From Candidatus Kaiserbacteria bacterium RIFCSPHIGHO2_02_FULL_49_16 (GTDB lineage: Bacteria > Patescibacteriota > Minisyncoccia > Phycocordibacterales > UBA2100): a DNA stretch of 39,306 nt. This document shows, in pieces, positions 17,065-25,313 of the stretch (positions within the stretch are counted from its first letter, which is position 1; each line of letters opens with the position of its first letter). The stretch lies in contig MFLD01000036.1 of the NCBI GenBank assembly GCA_001781465.1, positions 15,816 through 55,121 of the forward strand, written 5' to 3'. Below the pieces are notes generated by a model. The model made no database searches and was not told where the DNA came from. It was given only the letters and a program-made list of their open reading frames with translations. Both the position numbers and the translations under genes were made by a program.

Positions 17065-19845
17065 ATGAAAAAATATTTAGCAAATAATTTTTTCGTTGGA
17101 ATAATTCCGGCGCTTCTGGCGTGTGTTCTTGCCGCCATCGTGGTTCTTTTCCCCGCCCGCATTCAATTGCAAAAAGATTTCGTGGCTGTAAATGTTGCTT
17201 ATGGTCTTTTTGATCTTGATAGCGGCCTTTGCCGAAAAGGTTTTGATCTGCATGGATGCACCGAAGCTGACTTATCTATCGGGTGTACCATCAATAATCC
17301 GCAACTATGTAGTAATAATGACCATGTGGTTTTGAAGGCCATAAGTCTATGCAAAAATCGTGGCACAAACACAAACAGCGTGATTGGTGTTTTGTCTGTC
17401 ATGTGGAATGGCGGGACACTTTATTGCTCCAAGACTGCAAAAGATCAAGCTGACAAGGCTGCTAAGACTCTCGCTTTGACTAACCCCTCGTGCGAGGGGC
17501 TCGAGAACTTTTGGGCGAAACCCGGTGTCTGTACCGCGCGCTTAGTGGCTGTCGGATTGGGTGGCCTTCTCATTTCCATAGGCGCGTGGCTGCTCGCGCT
17601 CGCGGACATGATATTCAACTGGACGGTAGATAATACGATTCTTTTATTTTCTACCGCACTGTTCAATAAGGTTTCGCCAGCAATAAATATCGGTTGGACG
17701 GCGATGCGCGATATCGCGAATATAGTGATAATAGGAATGTTTACGTTCATCGCGGTTTCAACAATTCTCGGAATAAAGGAGTACGGGGCGGAGAAGATGA
17801 TTGCGCGGGTACTCGTGGTAGCAGTTCTTATAAATTTCAGCTTGCTTTTTACGAAAATAATTGTTGATGCTTCCAATTTTACCGCCGCGCAATTCTATGC
17901 TCCTCTTAATGGATACCCATCTTTAAGCGTCGCTCGCGCTGAAGCAGAAAGACTTTCTAAAGGGAGTCCTGGTAGGGCAGTCTTCTCTACCGCCGAAGAT
18001 TCCCTCGAAGCTCTGAATCAGCTCCCGAGCAAAGGAATTGCCGGGCAATTCATCGGATTTTTGAAAGTTACCAGTATTAGCAGTACTTTCAAGTCATTAA
18101 ATACCGTAGCCGAAAAGAATAGCGGCGGGGGATGGACGGTCCTTGGTCTAGGAATTCTGGGGTTCACGCTTCTCGGCGGAGTTGCAGTCGTACTGTTCTA
18201 TGGAGCGTATCTTCTCATCAGCCGAGCGGTACTTTTCATATTTCTTATGGTAACGGCCGCGGGAGCATTCGCGACTCATCTGATACCAAAAATGAACGAA
18301 AGCAAATACGGTTGGAACGGCTGGTGGTCTTCGCTTCTGCACAATGCCGCCCTCGCGCCGCTCCTGATGTTTTTTCTCTGGATAACTCTTCAGGTTTCTC
18401 AGGCAATACAAGCAAACAGCGGTTCGCTCGGCGACCTGGTCTCTAAAGATGCCTCGAGCGCCGACATAAACATGCTATTTTCCTATTGTATTATTCTCGG
18501 CCTGCTCTGGGGCTCATTCGCTCTGGCTAAGGAATGGGCAGGCCAGGTCGGCGGGCTAGGATTCACCGGCTCTTGGCTGAGTATGGCTCTCGCGGCGCCT
18601 CTCGCCCTCGGTTCCAGATTCATTGCCGCGCCGATCGCACGCAAGGTTCTTGGCTCAGGGGCAGCTGCAAGATCAATGATGCTTGAAAGTGATCTAAAGA
18701 AGGAGGCTGGCAAGGCCTCTAGGATAAAAGATAAAACTGGCTCTGAGTACAAGGCGGCTCTGGATAAGGTTACTGGGCTGATGAAAGCAAAAGAAAGGGC
18801 CGACAAATTTGCCCACGGCTCATTTAATGCGGCGAATCTCGCGCCAGTGAAGGCGGGGATGGGGTATCTTGGCGTTCCTGGCTTCTTGACTGGAGCAGGA
18901 AAAACAGAAGGATTTGCTGATGCCGCCAAGGCGCGCGCCGACGCGGCAATAAAGGCGGCAGAAGGGCTGGTGATTAAGGCAACCGATATCGGCAGAGAAG
19001 AACTGGCTGCAATCCGCGGCAAGCTTGATAACGACCCCGGACGTCACGAGGATTTGAGACTTAAAAAACAATCGGCGAGAGATTTGAGGCGCCTCGCAGA
19101 CAGCGCTCAAGCCACTCAAGAAATGCAGGTGCAGGACATGAATAATAGGCTAGACAAAGCGAGAGACGGTAAAGCACAGGGTGAGGGGACGCTTGCGTCG
19201 GTAAACCGGCAGAGAGAAGTTGAGGTGCCCGTGCTAGTCAAGTTCAGGACTGATCAAGCAAATGCTGAAGCCACCTTGCGACAGGAGACGGCGAATCAGA
19301 CTGGAACTTACGCAGAACAAACAGCAAGAATCAAGGCTGCGCAAGAAAAAGCGACCATAGTAGGAAAAATGGTTGAGGCACAACAGTCGAAGGTTGAGGG
19401 GCTTAATCTACAGGCGCAAGAAGCATCAACCGCGGTAACTAACTCAACTCAAACAATCAGTGAAACAGCGGCCGCTATCGCGGGAATTAAGAGAGACGTT
19501 GCAGATAAAGTGGCGGCAGCCGAACAAGCGGAGAAAGGCGCGGTGACTGCACTGAACGAGGCGACGCAGGATGAGGTTCAGGAGATAATTGACAACAGTC
19601 TTTCTCTCGCAACGGATGCCGCTGTGAGTAAGGTCTACAACCGAATCACAAACTTAGCAGTAGATGACACGATGTCGAATATGACTAGAAAAATCGCGGG
19701 CAAGCATTTTGATAAACAGGGTTACAGAGTGAGGCAACGCATTAGAGAAGAGAAAGCGGCGTTGCAAGGTCTTGCGGATACGGTGGCAGCAAACACCGCC
19801 GCCCAACAACAGGGAGGAGCCACAAATACGGGAGGGAACGCATAG
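17065..19845 (+). CDS. VirB6/TrbL-like polytopic membrane protein with long coiled-coil C-terminal extension
   Basis: Multiple TM segments in the first ~500 aa, then ~400 aa of charged/Ala-rich coiled-coil-like sequence; position in T4SS-like cluster. Confidence 0.65.
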   Translation: MKKYLANNFFVGIIPALLACVLAAIVVLFPARIQLQKDFVAVNVAYGLFDLDSGLCRKGFDLHGCTEADLSIGCTINNPQLCSNNDHVVLKAISLCKNRGTNTNSVIGVLSVMWNGGTLYCSKTAKDQADKAAKTLALTNPSCEGLENFWAKPGVCTARLVAVGLGGLLISIGAWLLALADMIFNWTVDNTILLFSTALFNKVSPAINIGWTAMRDIANIVIIGMFTFIAVSTILGIKEYGAEKMIARVLVVAVLINFSLLFTKIIVDASNFTAAQFYAPLNGYPSLSVARAEAERLSKGSPGRAVFSTAEDSLEALNQLPSKGIAGQFIGFLKVTSISSTFKSLNTVAEKNSGGGWTVLGLGILGFTLLGGVAVVLFYGAYLLISRAVLFIFLMVTAAGAFATHLIPKMNESKYGWNGWWSSLLHNAALAPLLMFFLWITLQVSQAIQANSGSLGDLVSKDASSADINMLFSYCIILGLLWGSFALAKEWAGQVGGLGFTGSWLSMALAAPLALGSRFIAAPIARKVLGSGAAARSMMLESDLKKEAGKASRIKDKTGSEYKAALDKVTGLMKAKERADKFAHGSFNAANLAPVKAGMGYLGVPGFLTGAGKTEGFADAAKARADAAIKAAEGLVIKATDIGREELAAIRGKLDNDPGRHEDLRLKKQSARDLRRLADSAQATQEMQVQDMNNRLDKARDGKAQGEGTLASVNRQREVEVPVLVKFRTDQANAEATLRQETANQTGTYAEQTARIKAAQEKATIVGKMVEAQQSKVEGLNLQAQEASTAVTNSTQTISETAAAIAGIKRDVADKVAAAEQAEKGAVTALNEATQDEVQEIIDNSLSLATDAAVSKVYNRITNLAVDDTMSNMTRKIAGKHFDKQGYRVRQRIREEKAALQGLADTVAANTAAQQQGGATNTGGNA

Positions 19846-19857
19846 CTACTAATATAT

Positions 19858-20403
19858 ATGGAACCTGACAATGAAGAGAAGATACTAGATGAGAAAATAC
19901 AGGAGCGCTTCAAAGCATTACCGAAGGCGCTCCAAAACGCCATCACATCGGCAGATGTTGAAAAAAAACTGCGCGACCTATCAGATGTTCATAAACTGCA
20001 CCTCGACCAGTGGCAGAAACTTGAAAATGAAGTGATGCTCGCGCTCTTGGGTTTCCAGCCGGTGGAAAAGCTGGTAGCGAACATCAAAAACGAAGTCGGC
20101 CTTACCGATGAAATCGCGGAGGCGCTTGCGGGAGACATAGCGGATACAATCTTTCAGCCAATCCGCGCGGAGTTGGAACGCGAATTGGGAAAACCGGAAG
20201 ATGAGCCAGTAGCCAGTAGCTTGCAGCCGGTAGCAGAAAAGCCCGTAGCTAGTAGCCAGCAGCCAGTAGCATCTACTCCGCCGCCCGCTCCGCCAATGGC
20301 AAAATCGGTGCGAGCGACTCTGTCGCCCGCGTATGCGTCGGATACGAAAAGCCATGAGCGCAAGACCGTTGACGACGACCCATATCGCGAAGCGATAGGG
20401 TAG
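19858..20403 (+). CDS. Hypothetical protein with PVASSxQ repeat linker
   Basis: ORF in cluster; EPVASSLQPVAEKPVASSQQPVAS encoded by a heptad array. Confidence 0.6.
   Translation: MEPDNEEKILDEKIQERFKALPKALQNAITSADVEKKLRDLSDVHKLHLDQWQKLENEVMLALLGFQPVEKLVANIKNEVGLTDEIAEALAGDIADTIFQPIRAELERELGKPEDEPVASSLQPVAEKPVASSQQPVASTPPPAPPMAKSVRATLSPAYASDTKSHERKTVDDDPYREAIG
20206..20269 (-). repeat. Heptad array inside a coding sequence
   Basis: Minus strand: CTACTGG CTGCTGG CTACTAG CTACGGG (8-mer) CTACCGG CTGCAAG CTACTGG CTACTGG. Confidence 0.85.
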
Positions 20404-20428
20404 TCGTCGCAAAGCTTCTAGCCAGAAT

Positions 20429-20460
20429 GTCTTTGCGAGCGTAGCGAAGCAATCTAGTAC
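20429..20460 (+). repeat. Left inverted repeat flanking the GIY-YIG gene
   Basis: gtctttgcgagcgtagcgaagcaatctagtac; matches the reverse complements of 20821-20857 and (more diverged) 20770-20811. Confidence 0.75.
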
Positions 20461-20471
20461 ATCGTCGCATA

Positions 20472-20762
20472 ATGTCGCTTATGATTCCCTGCGTATACAT
20501 TCTTGCGAGCAAGAGAAATGGCACATTGTATACAGGAGTAACGTCGCATCTGGAAAAACGGCTACAGGAACATCAATCGGGGACACTGGAGGGATTCACT
20601 AAGAAATACCACGTACACATGCTGGTATATTACGAAGTACACGAGACGATTGCTGATGCCATATCACGTGAGAAACAGATCAAAGGCGGTTCTCGAAAAA
20701 AGAAGTTAGCCCTCATTGAAAGCGTAAATCCAGCGTGGCGGGACTTGTCGGGGGAATTGTAA
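20472..20762 (+). CDS. Small GIY-YIG nuclease family protein (YhbQ/UPF0213-like)
   Basis: CVYILASKRNGTLYTGVTSHLEKRLQEH...AISREKQIKGGSRKKKLALIESVNPAWRDL. Confidence 0.9.
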   Translation: MSLMIPCVYILASKRNGTLYTGVTSHLEKRLQEHQSGTLEGFTKKYHVHMLVYYEVHETIADAISREKQIKGGSRKKKLALIESVNPAWRDLSGEL

Positions 20763-20769
20763 ATACACT

Positions 20770-20857
20770 CTGGATTGCTTCCCGCCACGCTGCGCTCGCG
20801 GTCGCAAAGACAATGCGCTTACTGGATTGCTTCGCTATGCTCGCAATGACACAGTAC
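20770..20857 (-). repeat. Two right-hand inverted repeat copies flanking the GIY-YIG gene
   Basis: ctggattgcttcccgccacgctgcgctcgcggtcgcaaagac (20770-20811) and actggattgcttcgctatgctcgcaatgacacagtac (20821-20857). Confidence 0.72.
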
Positions 20858-20924
20858 ACGTCATCCTGAAGAAACGAATTCGCTGCTGTCCGAAGTGAGC
20901 AGGATGTTGCGTGTTATGATAGAG

Positions 20925-20991
20925 AAACTAGAGGCAAGCAACTAGCCGTCATTTATGTTTTGCCTAGAAGCTAGTCCCTAGCAGCTAATTC
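20925..20991. repeat. Intergenic heptad array, inverted arms
   Basis: Minus arm CTAGTTG CTTGCCT CTAGTTT (20925-20945); plus arm CTAGAAG CTAGTCC CTAGCAG CTAATTC (20964-20991), then AT-ATG of prgI. Confidence 0.85.
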
Positions 20992-20993
20992 AT

Positions 20994-21458
20994 ATGCAAT
21001 TCCAAGTACCGCAATTCATAGAGGTTGAGGATAAAATCTTCGGACCGCTTACGTTCAAGCAGTTCGTATATGTTGCCGGCGGAGCGGGCACGTGCTATCT
21101 CTTCTGGAAAATCCTGCCCGTACTTGTCTCTGTGCCGCTTATCGCTGTTACCGCTGGGCTCGCCGCCGTTCTCGCATTTTTCCAATTCAACGGGAGGCCT
21201 TTCATCGCCGCGCTCGAGCATGGTTTTTATTTTCTTATCAGAAGCAAGCTCTACTTATGGAGAAACGAGAGCGGCAGAGAACATGCTACGACAAAAAAGC
21301 AGATGCTCGATAAGCACTCGCAGGAAACGACTCTCGTTCATGTCCCAATCCTTTCCAACAGCAAGCTACATGATCTCGCGTGGAGCTTGGACATAAAAGA
21401 GCGCATCACAGAGAGCGAGAATGAAGACGAGAGTAAACAGTTGACAGTTTACAGATAA
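20994..21458 (+). CDS. PrgI family protein (type IV secretion-associated)
   Basis: MQFQVPQFIEVEDKIFGPLTFKQFVYVAGG plus two TM segments, typical of the PrgI family. Confidence 0.85.
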   Translation: MQFQVPQFIEVEDKIFGPLTFKQFVYVAGGAGTCYLFWKILPVLVSVPLIAVTAGLAAVLAFFQFNGRPFIAALEHGFYFLIRSKLYLWRNESGREHATTKKQMLDKHSQETTLVHVPILSNSKLHDLAWSLDIKERITESENEDESKQLTVYR

Positions 21459-21527
21459 CAGCACAATGCAAAAATACAAACCCACAAACTTTCTGTCGAC
21501 TGTAAACTGTAAACTGTAAACTATTCC
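21434..21527. repeat. 94-bp intergenic heptad hairpin, copy 1
   Basis: Minus arm CTGTTAT CTGTAAA CTGTCAA CTGTTTA; plus arm CTGTCGA CTGTAAA x3 CTATTCC; near-identical to 22177-22270. Confidence 0.92.
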
Positions 21528-21528
21528 T

Positions 21529-22179
21529 ATGCCCCAAGCGCTCGCAAGCAAAAAATCAACACAGGATTTCGTACCGGTGCGCGAGGTGCGCGATGGAATT
21601 ATTGTCCTAAAAGACGGCGGCCTGCGCGCGGTTCTCTTGGCGTCATCAATAAACTTCGCCTTGAAATCCGATGACGAGCAGACGGCTTTCATAACTCAAT
21701 TTCAGAGCTTCCTGAACTCTCTGGATTTTTCCGTGCAAATATTCATAGAATCTCGCATGTTGGACATCCGGCCATATGTAGACACGCTAGAGGTCGCATA
21801 CAAAGAACAACTAAACGACTTGATGCGCGTCCAGATACGCGAGTACATAGAGTTCATCAAAAGTTTCACCGAGACTGCCAGCATAATGACTAAAAATTTC
21901 TTCGTGGTGGTGCCGTACGCGTCTTCAGGATTGAGCACGGGTACTTCAGGCCCGTCTTCATTTCTCCCATGGAACAGAAAAAAGGTCTCCGCCGAGCAGG
22001 AAGATAAATCGTTCGGAGAAAAGGTGTCGCAGTTGGAACAGCGCATTGGAATCGTTCAGCAAGGGCTCGTGCGCACCGGCGTCCGAACAGTACAATTGGG
22101 AACCGAGGAGGCGATAGAACTTCTGTACAAATTATTCAACCCCGGCGAGGAAGGGAAGCCGATGACGCTTGAGCAGTAA
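21529..22179 (+). CDS. TraC/VirB4 N-terminal-domain-like protein (secretion cluster)
   Basis: FVPVREVRDGIIVLKDGGLRAVLLASSINFALKSDDEQ; lies directly upstream of the VirB4-like ATPase. Confidence 0.6.
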   Translation: MPQALASKKSTQDFVPVREVRDGIIVLKDGGLRAVLLASSINFALKSDDEQTAFITQFQSFLNSLDFSVQIFIESRMLDIRPYVDTLEVAYKEQLNDLMRVQIREYIEFIKSFTETASIMTKNFFVVVPYASSGLSTGTSGPSSFLPWNRKKVSAEQEDKSFGEKVSQLEQRIGIVQQGLVRTGVRTVQLGTEEAIELLYKLFNPGEEGKPMTLEQ

Positions 22180-22270
22180 ACAGTTGACAGTTTACAGATA
22201 ACAGCACAATGCAAAAATACAAACTCACAAACTTTCTGTCGACTGTAAACTGTAAACTGTAAACTATTCT
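22177..22270. repeat. 94-bp intergenic heptad hairpin, copy 2
   Basis: Same as 21434-21527 with two differences noted by eye; first three bases are the TAA stop of the upstream gene, ATG follows 1 nt after the last heptad. Confidence 0.92.
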
Positions 22271-22271
22271 T

Positions 22272-24167
22272 ATGTCTCTCCTCGACCTATTCAGAAGTAA
22301 AAAATCGGAAGCGGAAACATCCGCTCTGCCGATACTCCCGCAGGATATATACTCGGCCGGCGTTCTTGATCTGCAGGACGTAATCGCCCCGCACGCGCTT
22401 CGGATAAGTTCGCGCGAGCTGGATTTAGGCGAGCGCATCGCGCGCACCTTTTTCGTAATCTCGTATCCGCGTTTTCTCACTACGGGATGGTTCGCGCCTA
22501 TTATCAACATGGACAAAGTTCTGGACATTTCCATATTCATTCATCCGATGGACACGAGCGAGATGCTCAGGAAATTCCAAAAGAAAGTCGCCGAGGTTCA
22601 GAGCCAGATATCCACGCGCGAGCAAAAGGGAATGGTGCGCGACCCTATGCTCGACACGGCATATTCCGACCTTGAGGGACTGCGTGATTCTCTCCAACAG
22701 GCGCAGGAGCGAATTTTTGAGGTCGGCCTGTATCTCACAATTTACGGCAACACGCGGGACGCGATAGATAAGACAGAGTCCGAGATACGTTCCGTTTTGG
22801 AATCGCGCCTCGTATATATACGACCGGCGCTCTTTCAGCAAGAGCAGGGGTTCCGAAGCGTCCTTCCTCTCGGCAATGATGAACTTGATGTGCACACGAA
22901 ACTCAATTCCGCCCCGCTCTCGTCAATATTCCCATTTATTTCGTTCGACCTCACTTCGAACCGAGGTATTTTGTACGGAATCAACAGGCATAATTCCTCG
23001 CTCATACTCTTTGACCGATTTTCTTTGGAAAACTACAACTCGGTCACTTTCGCAAAAAGCGGTTCTGGAAAGAGTTATTGCACAAAATTGGAAATCCTGC
23101 GCTCGCTCATGTTCGACACGGAGGTTATCGTCATAGACCCAGAACGAGAATATGAGTATCTGGCGTCTACTGTCGGAGGCCGTTACTTCAATATATCTCT
23201 CTCATCGGAACATCATATCAACCCATTCGACCTCGCCATTCCGCGCGAAGACGAGAATCCAGCGGACATTTTGCGCTCCAACATCATCACTCTTGTCGGA
23301 CTTTTCCGCATCATGCTGGGCGGACTCTCTCCTGAAGAAGACGCGATTGTCGATAGAGCGATAACCGAAACGTACGCGCTGAAGGACATTACCCCGGAAG
23401 CAAATTTTGCGGCAATAGAGCCGCCGCTTCTCTCCGACTTCGAACTCGTTCTTTCTGGAATGGAGGGAAGCGAGTCGCTAGTTCAGCGACTTTCCAAATA
23501 CACCAAGGGTACGTGGGCTGGTTTTATGAACAGGCCTACGAATGTCGACATGAACAAGAAACTTATCGTCTTTTCCGTACGCGACATGGAGGATGATTTG
23601 AAACCGATAGCGATGTACATTATTACGCACCACATTTGGAACGTGGTGCGCAAAGAACTTCGCAAACGATTACTCGTCATAGACGAAGCGTGGTGGATGA
23701 TGCGCTCCGCGGACACGGCATCGTTCCTATTTTCCATCGCAAAGAGAGGAAGAAAATATTTCCTGGGCATTTCCACCATCACCCAGGATGTCTCGGACTT
23801 TCTCAACTCCCCATATGGAATGCCGATGATTACTAACTCGTCCATACAATTGCTCTTGCGGCAATCTCCGACTTCGGTGGACTTGGTACAGCAAACTTTC
23901 AAACTGTCAGATGAAGAAAAATATCTTCTGCTGGAATCGGATGTCGGCGAAGGGATATTTTTCGCCGGCCTCAAACATGTCGCGATTAAGATTATCGCGT
24001 CGTATACGGAAGATCAGATTATTACCTCTGACCCGTCGCAAATTCTCGCAATCCGCAAGGCAAAACAAGACCTCGCAGACACGAATAGCGCTAACGCAGG
24101 AGCAGCTATAGCGGGTATCACTCCGGCGCAAAGCACTGCTTCAAATCAGAGAAGCGCCGTCGGATGA
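22272..24167 (+). CDS. virB4: VirB4/TraC-like conjugation/secretion ATPase
   Basis: Walker A FAKSGSGKSYCTKLEILRSL, Walker B LLVIDEAWWMM, VIDPEREYEYL. Confidence 0.9.
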   Translation: MSLLDLFRSKKSEAETSALPILPQDIYSAGVLDLQDVIAPHALRISSRELDLGERIARTFFVISYPRFLTTGWFAPIINMDKVLDISIFIHPMDTSEMLRKFQKKVAEVQSQISTREQKGMVRDPMLDTAYSDLEGLRDSLQQAQERIFEVGLYLTIYGNTRDAIDKTESEIRSVLESRLVYIRPALFQQEQGFRSVLPLGNDELDVHTKLNSAPLSSIFPFISFDLTSNRGILYGINRHNSSLILFDRFSLENYNSVTFAKSGSGKSYCTKLEILRSLMFDTEVIVIDPEREYEYLASTVGGRYFNISLSSEHHINPFDLAIPREDENPADILRSNIITLVGLFRIMLGGLSPEEDAIVDRAITETYALKDITPEANFAAIEPPLLSDFELVLSGMEGSESLVQRLSKYTKGTWAGFMNRPTNVDMNKKLIVFSVRDMEDDLKPIAMYIITHHIWNVVRKELRKRLLVIDEAWWMMRSADTASFLFSIAKRGRKYFLGISTITQDVSDFLNSPYGMPMITNSSIQLLLRQSPTSVDLVQQTFKLSDEEKYLLLESDVGEGIFFAGLKHVAIKIIASYTEDQIITSDPSQILAIRKAKQDLADTNSANAGAAIAGITPAQSTASNQRSAVG

Positions 24168-24242
24168 ACGCGGATGGGGGTGCGCGCGCGTTATCGTTGC
24201 CGCATGTGTGGTAACCCTACATTGCCGAGATATAATTAACGT

Positions 24243-25298
24243 ATGTATTCAAGACGAAAAACTGTTTTCCTGCTCCTCTTCTTCTCGTCTTTGTTTTCTT
24301 TTCCCGTTGCTCCCGCTCACGCGCAGTTTGATTCTTCGAACGAAACTGACAGAGTTATAGTTTCAATGACACCGAGGAATCCGGCGCCTGGGGAATATGT
24401 CCTCCTTTCTGCCGCAAGTCCTTTCGTGGATCTTGAGCAGAGCGACATCACTTGGTACGCGAACCAAAAAGTAATCTCGGAAGGCAAAGGATTGTTGGAA
24501 TCGAGTGTTATCGCCGGGCCCGCGGGGTCAGGGATTGATGTGGTTGTGATAGCGCGGTCCGGCAATACGAGCGCGACAGGAGAAGCGTTCATCCGTCCCA
24601 CTGAGGTCGACCTTGTGTGGGAATCTGATTCTTACACGCCCCCATTCTATAAAGGGGGCGCCCTGCCATCCGCGGGAACAAAACTTAAAATGCATGCGCT
24701 GGCGCGACTTATTCTTCCGGATGGAAGCAGCGTGCCGGAAAACGAAATTAAATACACATGGAAGCGAAATGGGTTTGTCGTTCCAGCTGTATCGGGAATA
24801 GGACGTTCGTTCGCGGTATTTCCTTCTCCCACGCTTTTCTCCACGGATTCCGTAGAGGTGGAGGCCGTTACCGCGGACGGCCAGCTCGCGGGCGGCGCGA
24901 GAGTGAACATCTCATCAATCGAGCCACTGCTTAAGCTATATGAAAATCATCCTCTTTTTGGAATCCTGTACAATAAAGCTTTCGGCCAAACTACACCCGT
25001 GAAAGAGTCAGAAATGACATTCGCCGCTGTCCCATATTTCGCGCAAGCCGGCAGTCCGGATGACGCCGAGCTCGCGTACAAATGGCAGATAAACGGGAGG
25101 AATATTCCCGCGGATTACGCGCGGCCGAGCGAAGTTACCATAAATTCTAACAATTCGAGCGGTGAAGCGTTTATCTCGCTTTCTCTTACCCGCGCGCGCA
25201 GTTGGAGCATGAGGGCGAACGGGGCGTGGAGTATTTTGTTCCCATCCGGAAGAGCGGGCGCTTCCGGAGAGAACTCGCTCACCCCGGCTCAACAATAG
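24243..25298 (+). CDS. Hypothetical exported protein (secretion cluster)
   Basis: Signal peptide TVFLLLFFSSLFSFPVAPAHA; Ig-like/beta-rich sequence. Confidence 0.7.
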   Translation: MYSRRKTVFLLLFFSSLFSFPVAPAHAQFDSSNETDRVIVSMTPRNPAPGEYVLLSAASPFVDLEQSDITWYANQKVISEGKGLLESSVIAGPAGSGIDVVVIARSGNTSATGEAFIRPTEVDLVWESDSYTPPFYKGGALPSAGTKLKMHALARLILPDGSSVPENEIKYTWKRNGFVVPAVSGIGRSFAVFPSPTLFSTDSVEVEAVTADGQLAGGARVNISSIEPLLKLYENHPLFGILYNKAFGQTTPVKESEMTFAAVPYFAQAGSPDDAELAYKWQINGRNIPADYARPSEVTINSNNSSGEAFISLSLTRARSWSMRANGAWSILFPSGRAGASGENSLTPAQQ

Positions 25299-25313
25299 TT
25301 TTTATATTTATTT

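Noticed and set aside
17485-17500. cccctcgtgcgagggg inverted repeat inside the VirB6-like gene
   Set aside because: Short (7-bp arms), single copy in the window; not distinguishable from chance in GC-rich coding DNA.
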